Positions 59,373 through 62,313 of a stretch of DNA of 62,313 bases are shown here, piece after piece. The notes beneath the pieces were generated by a model. The model saw only the letters and a list, made by a program, of their open reading frames with translations, ran no database searches and had not been told where the DNA came from. Position numbers and translations under genes: made by a program. The first letter of the stretch is position 1. The number at the start of each line of letters is the position of its first letter. The stretch is from NCBI RefSeq assembly GCF_011064615.1, contig NZ_JAALJH010000058.1:1-62313 (forward strand), given 5' to 3'. The DNA comes from Aquisphaera insulae. GTDB lineage: Bacteria; Planctomycetota; Planctomycetia; Isosphaerales; Isosphaeraceae.

Positions 59373-59781
59373 CGCGTTCTCTCCCAATCGATCGAGAAGA
59401 CCGATCGGTCGATTGTCCCGCGCCATGAGGTAAGCGTCGAGACCCGCCCAGGAGATGAAGCGAGCGATTCCAAAAGCTATTCGAGTTTCCACCGTTGATT
59501 CTACATAAGCCTCGACTGGAATTGACGATTGGATGAAGAAAGCCATTCGAAAAGCAATTCGGAGTGGCCGGTGGAGAGGCTGGATCGACTGTTTGCGATC
59601 CTGAGAAGGGGGAGGCTGTTGCGAGGGGAGGAGATCCAGAGGGAACTCGGGATCTCTCAGCCCGTGATGTCTCGCCTCATGCGTGAGGCGGGCCCTCGCG
59701 TGTGTCGCTTCGGGCGAAGTGTGGCGACGCGCTACGGCTTGTCTCGAGAGATCGCCGGGATCGGTCGAAATCTGCTGGTCT

Positions 59782-59786
59782 CCCGG
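59782..59786 (+). repeat. IS21 target duplication, left (CCCGG)
   Basis: CCCGG directly before the left IS end matches 62107-62111 after the right end; 5 bases is within the IS21-family range. Confidence 0.8.
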
Positions 59787-59856
59787 TGTCAGGCGACACT
59801 AATTCTGACCCCCCGGGACCTGTACTGATCCCCACCCCTTGGGTGCATTGATTTTA

Positions 59857-60708
59857 TCAGTTCTTGCCGCCGCGGTCCGGCCTTCTTTCGGCCCCCCCCT
59901 CCTTTCGATCTTGGGCGGCGGGGTCAGCGGCCGGGAGGCCCCCACGGATCAACCCGCTCTTGCGCTTCTCCCGCAGCCGGTAGCTCTCGCCGGTGATCAC
60001 CAGCGTGTGGCTGTGGTGCAGCAGCCGGTCCAGGATCGCCGTCGCCAGCACCTCGTCGCCGAAGACCGTCCCCCATTCCGAGACCCGCTGATTGGTCGTC
60101 ACCAGCAGGCTCCCGCGCTCGTACCGCCGGTTCACCAACTGGAAGAACAGGTGCGCCGCCCGACGCTCGAACGGCAGGTAGCCCAGCTCATCGATGATCA
60201 GCAGCTTCGGCTTGCCGTACTCGGCCAGCTTGGCGTCGAGGACCCCCTCCGACTCGGCCTTCGCCAAGGTCGCCAGCAGGGCCGTCGCCGTCGTGAACCG
60301 CGCCGCGTGGCCCCGCCCTATGACCGCCCTCCCCAGGCCGACCGCCAGATGCGTCTTGCCCACACCGGGAGGCCCGAAGATCAGCACATTCTCGCCATTG
60401 CATATAAACCTACCTCCGGAAAGCTCCTGCACCAGCCGCTCGTCGACCGACGGCTGGAACGCGAAGTCGAAGCCCGACAGCTCCCGCACGCACGGGAAGT
60501 GCGCGATCTGCATCGCCATCTGCACCCGCTTGCCCTGCTTCGCCTCCACCTCGCGCGCCAGCAGCCGGTCGAGGAACTCGGGGTAGGTCCACCCCTCCCG
60601 CGCCGCCTCCGCCAGCGTGGCATCGAGCGTCTCGCGCGTGTGCGTCAACTGGAGCCGCTTCAGCGACGCCTGCAGCCGCTCCTCCAGGGGGTCGATCGCG
60701 GCGCTCAT
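59857..60708 (-). CDS. istB: IS21 helper ATPase IstB
   Basis: The 283-residue AAA+ protein starts at ATG 60706-60708 inside the istA stop. Walker A is GPPGVGKT (112-119) in VLIFGPPGVGKTHLAVGL; Walker B is LLIIDELGYLPF; sensor region LVTTNQRVSEWG follows. The N-terminal helical domain (LDATLAEAAREGWTYPEFLDRLL) is typical. It acts with IstA in target selection and strand transfer. The C-terminal tail (GGLPAADPAAQDRKEGGAE...) is variable and runs to within about 70 bases of the left IS end. Confidence 0.95.
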   Translation of the reverse strand: MSAAIDPLEERLQASLKRLQLTHTRETLDATLAEAAREGWTYPEFLDRLLAREVEAKQGKRVQMAMQIAHFPCVRELSGFDFAFQPSVDERLVQELSGGRFICNGENVLIFGPPGVGKTHLAVGLGRAVIGRGHAARFTTATALLATLAKAESEGVLDAKLAEYGKPKLLIIDELGYLPFERRAAHLFFQLVNRRYERGSLLVTTNQRVSEWGTVFGDEVLATAILDRLLHHSHTLVITGESYRLREKRKSGLIRGGLPAADPAAQDRKEGGAERRPDRGGKN

Positions 60709-62057
60709 GGCCGGCCTCCTTCCACCACCTCGGCGTAGGCCGCCAGCGGCCGCTGGATCGAACCGGCCATCGTCGGGCCGGCTGGGGCCGACGGTGGCCC
60801 GCTCGGCGGCGTCGTGGCAGGTCGGTAGAGGCCCTCGAAGTGGGCCGGGTCGCGGACCCACGAGCGGGGCTCGTCGCGGCGCCGGTGGCTCGCGATCAGG
60901 CGGCCGCGGAGGTGGACTTCCACGGCGTCCGCCGTGATCACCACGTCGACTTGCTCGCGCACGTGACGGTGCGGGACGCTATATCGAACCGTGTCGATAT
61001 CTACGAAACAGTCGGCGCTCACGCGTCGCTTGAGCCGCCGGGTCCGCACCGCCAACGGCCGCGGCGGCAGGGGGCGCAGCGCCGCCCGCTCGTCGCGCTC
61101 GAACCGCTCGCGGGGTCGCTCATCGGTGGTGCCGTGGACCCGCTCGTCGGCCACCTCCAGGGCCCATCGCGACAGGTGTCGTTGGAGGTCCGCCAGCGAG
61201 TCGAAGGCGCGGCCGGCCAGGGCGTTGTGCTTGACGTAGCCGACGCCCCGCTCGATCTTCCCCTTGGTGCGGGCGCGGCGGGGCCGGCAGGCGCGAGGCG
61301 TCAGGCCGCGATCGCGGCAGAAGGACTCGAAGCCGGGGTTCCAGGCGACCTCGCCGGTGTCCCGGTCGTGGTGGGTGACCAGCGGCGACGCGTTGTCGCA
61401 GAGGACCTGCTCGACGAGGCCGCCGAAGTGGGCGAAGGCCCCCTCCAGGCCCTCCAGCCAGTCGTCCTGCCGCTGGGCCAGCGAGGCCCGGCAGTAGATC
61501 CGCCGCGAGTAGCCCAGGACGGCCGTCATGAAGTAGACCCTCGTGAGCTCCCCGGCGATAATGATCATCTTCTCACCGAAGTCGATCTGGATTTGATGTC
61601 CCGGATCGGTCTCGAAGCGGACCGTGGCCAGGGCGGCGGCGCGATCGTCGCGGCGCAGGGGCGCGACGGCACGCTGGATGGCGCGGAGGTCGACGCCGAT
61701 GCCGGCGGCGGCGAGCTCCTGCTGGATGACCACCGCGTTGCCCTCGGCGACGGTGCGATAGAGTCGGTGGACTTCGGCGAGCGCGGCGTCGTCGAGGCGG
61801 CGCGACGCGGGTCGCCGCTGGGAGCCGGCGGTGGCGCCGGCGAGATAGCGACGCACGGTGTTGCGGGAGATCCGCAACGTGCGAGCGATGCTCTTGCTGC
61901 CGACCCCCTGGCCGGCGAGCTCGCGGATCCGGTCCACGACACCCGGCGATAACATCCCGGTGCCCTCCTGCGAGAGCCGCAGGCGGGAGCTATTGACCCC
62001 TGGCCGAGCCGCGTGCGGCCCTTCCAGGTTGAGCAGATCGTCGGTCGACTTGTCCAT
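60705..62057 (-). CDS. istA: IS21 transposase IstA (DDE type)
   Basis: The 450-residue product has an N-terminal HTH (IRELAGQGVGSKSIARTL, then RISRNTVRRYLAG) and an RNase-H-like DDE core: D159 in IQIDFGEK, D221 in VLCDNASP and E269 in KGKIERGVGYVK. A C-terminal beta-barrel region follows (DTVRYSVPHRHV, VEVHLRGRLIASH). It catalyses cut-and-paste transposition together with IstB. ATG 62055-62057 lies about 50 bases inside the right end; an internal Met at residue 35 (MLSPGVV) is another possible start. Confidence 0.95.
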   Translation of the reverse strand: MDKSTDDLLNLEGPHAARPGVNSSRLRLSQEGTGMLSPGVVDRIRELAGQGVGSKSIARTLRISRNTVRRYLAGATAGSQRRPASRRLDDAALAEVHRLYRTVAEGNAVVIQQELAAAGIGVDLRAIQRAVAPLRRDDRAAALATVRFETDPGHQIQIDFGEKMIIIAGELTRVYFMTAVLGYSRRIYCRASLAQRQDDWLEGLEGAFAHFGGLVEQVLCDNASPLVTHHDRDTGEVAWNPGFESFCRDRGLTPRACRPRRARTKGKIERGVGYVKHNALAGRAFDSLADLQRHLSRWALEVADERVHGTTDERPRERFERDERAALRPLPPRPLAVRTRRLKRRVSADCFVDIDTVRYSVPHRHVREQVDVVITADAVEVHLRGRLIASHRRRDEPRSWVRDPAHFEGLYRPATTPPSGPPSAPAGPTMAGSIQRPLAAYAEVVEGGRP

Positions 62058-62106
62058 ATCCCCTCCTCTTCAAGTGTTCAGGGGGCAGTTTTAGTGTCGC
62101 CTGACA

Positions 62107-62111
62107 CCCGG
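62107..62111 (+). repeat. IS21 target duplication, right (CCCGG)
   Basis: CCCGG directly after the right IS end; matches 59782-59786. Confidence 0.8.
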
Positions 62112-62313
62112 GTTGACGAAAGGGGATCTACGCACCGGCACGGTGTCCTCCACCTCCTTTCCGGAGGCGGTTCCTGGCTTGAACGAGCGTCAGGGGATGG
62201 GCAGGAGTTCCAGGGGCTGCCGCCCTTCGTCGAGGACATGCGACCGCAGGGCTTCATCGGACGCGGCTTCCCATCTCGCTATTACCTCGGCAAGGAAGAA
62301 GATCACCGTGATG

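Larger units (their letters stand above)
59787..62106 (-). mobile_element. IS21-family insertion sequence, complete
   Basis: The 2320-bp element has inverted ends beginning TGTCAGGCGACACTAA (16 identical bases at both ends, then CTG and a C-run), istA and istB on the minus strand with an ATGA overlap, and a 5-bp target duplication. All key residues of both proteins are present, so it looks intact and recent. Confidence 0.95.
59529..62313 (+). pseudogene. HipA/YjjJ-like kinase gene interrupted by IS21, runs off window
   Basis: The left part (from TTG 59529 or, better supported by GGAG, GTG 59571, to 59786) encodes a winged-helix N-terminus: LFAILRRGRLLRGEEIQREL, GISQPVMSRLMREAG, FGRSVATRYGL. 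This is as in YjjJ-type HipA toxins that carry their own DNA-binding domain. The IS element occupies 59787-62106. After the second copy of the 5-base duplication (62107-62111) the frame continues exactly in phase: VDERGSTHRHGVLHLL, then EDMRPQGFIGRGFPSRYYLG, the HipA N-subdomain, to the window edge. With the insert, the left frame ends 14 codons into the IS at 59828, so the protein is lost. Confidence 0.85.

Noticed and set aside
1..62313. CRISPR array or cas genes
   Set aside because: No regularly spaced direct repeats and no Cas-like protein were found; the repeats present are palindromic or dispersed.

Overview
The window looks like chromosomal DNA from a planctomycete, most likely a member of the Isosphaeraceae (inference). 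The base composition is very GC-rich, which produces very long meaningless antisense frames. Planctomycete signature families are present: a cytochrome-c/DUF1549/DUF1553 (PSCyt1) protein, a DUF1559 pseudopilin-like protein, a LEPR-XLL surface-type protein, a PEP-CTERM-like HAF-repeat protein, an ECF sigma factor translationally coupled to a giant Ser/Thr kinase, an FHA-GAF-PP2C phosphatase, many Tat or Sec exported hydrolases, and a palindromic repeat whose translation reads REGEAPAEP.

Layout. 1-3.5 kb: accessory DNA with two tandem paralogous secreted proteins, a double-hairpin (BIME-like) repeat and gene debris. 4-9 kb: a KP-rich exported protein, a DisA_N-type diadenylate cyclase overlapping an alpha/beta hydrolase, and enolase. 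9-12.3 kb: a ParD-like gene overlapping an unknown gene, a PcfJ-domain gene and a DUF4291 gene. 12.4-22 kb: a ceramidase-like/glycosidase-like fusion, an exported nitrilase-family enzyme, a membrane protein, PSCyt1 and an S9 peptidase. 22-29.3 kb: signalling block of FHA-GAF-PP2C, kinase, ECF sigma and a housekeeping-type sigma-70. 29.4-36 kb: dCTP deaminase-like pair, a GT39-like membrane protein, a RelE/ParE-type toxin-antitoxin pair and an NtrB/NtrC-like two-component system. 36-44.9 kb: DUF1559 protein, YegP, HAD hydrolase, LpxD-LpxI (lipid A), a VapC-type module, an oxidoreductase and a cytidylate-kinase-like protein. 45-51 kb: a small gene behind a sigma-54-type promoter, NagB, a HAF-repeat protein, an antitoxin with a decayed VapC, a DinB protein and a TlpA-like protein. 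51-56.6 kb: LEPR-XLL protein, SelB-SelA and a fumarylacetoacetate-hydrolase-family enzyme.

56.6-62.3 kb is the most dynamic part. A 49-bp perfect direct repeat of the 3' end of the FAH-family gene brackets a 1.25-kb segment with no visible recombinase. That segment holds a DUF433 gene fragment, an intact Phd/VapC-like pair and a 284-bp MITE with imperfect inverted ends and an 8-bp target duplication. After a GH5-like gene, an intact IS21-family element (istA/istB, matching ends, 5-bp target duplication) cuts a HipA/YjjJ-like kinase gene cleanly in two; removing the element restores the frame up to the window edge.

Common themes are regulated protein export and cell-surface turnover, signalling through alternative sigma factors and kinases, and an unusually dense set of intact, fragmentary and interrupted toxin-antitoxin genes next to small mobile elements. 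No tRNA, rRNA, CRISPR array or replication origin was recognised.
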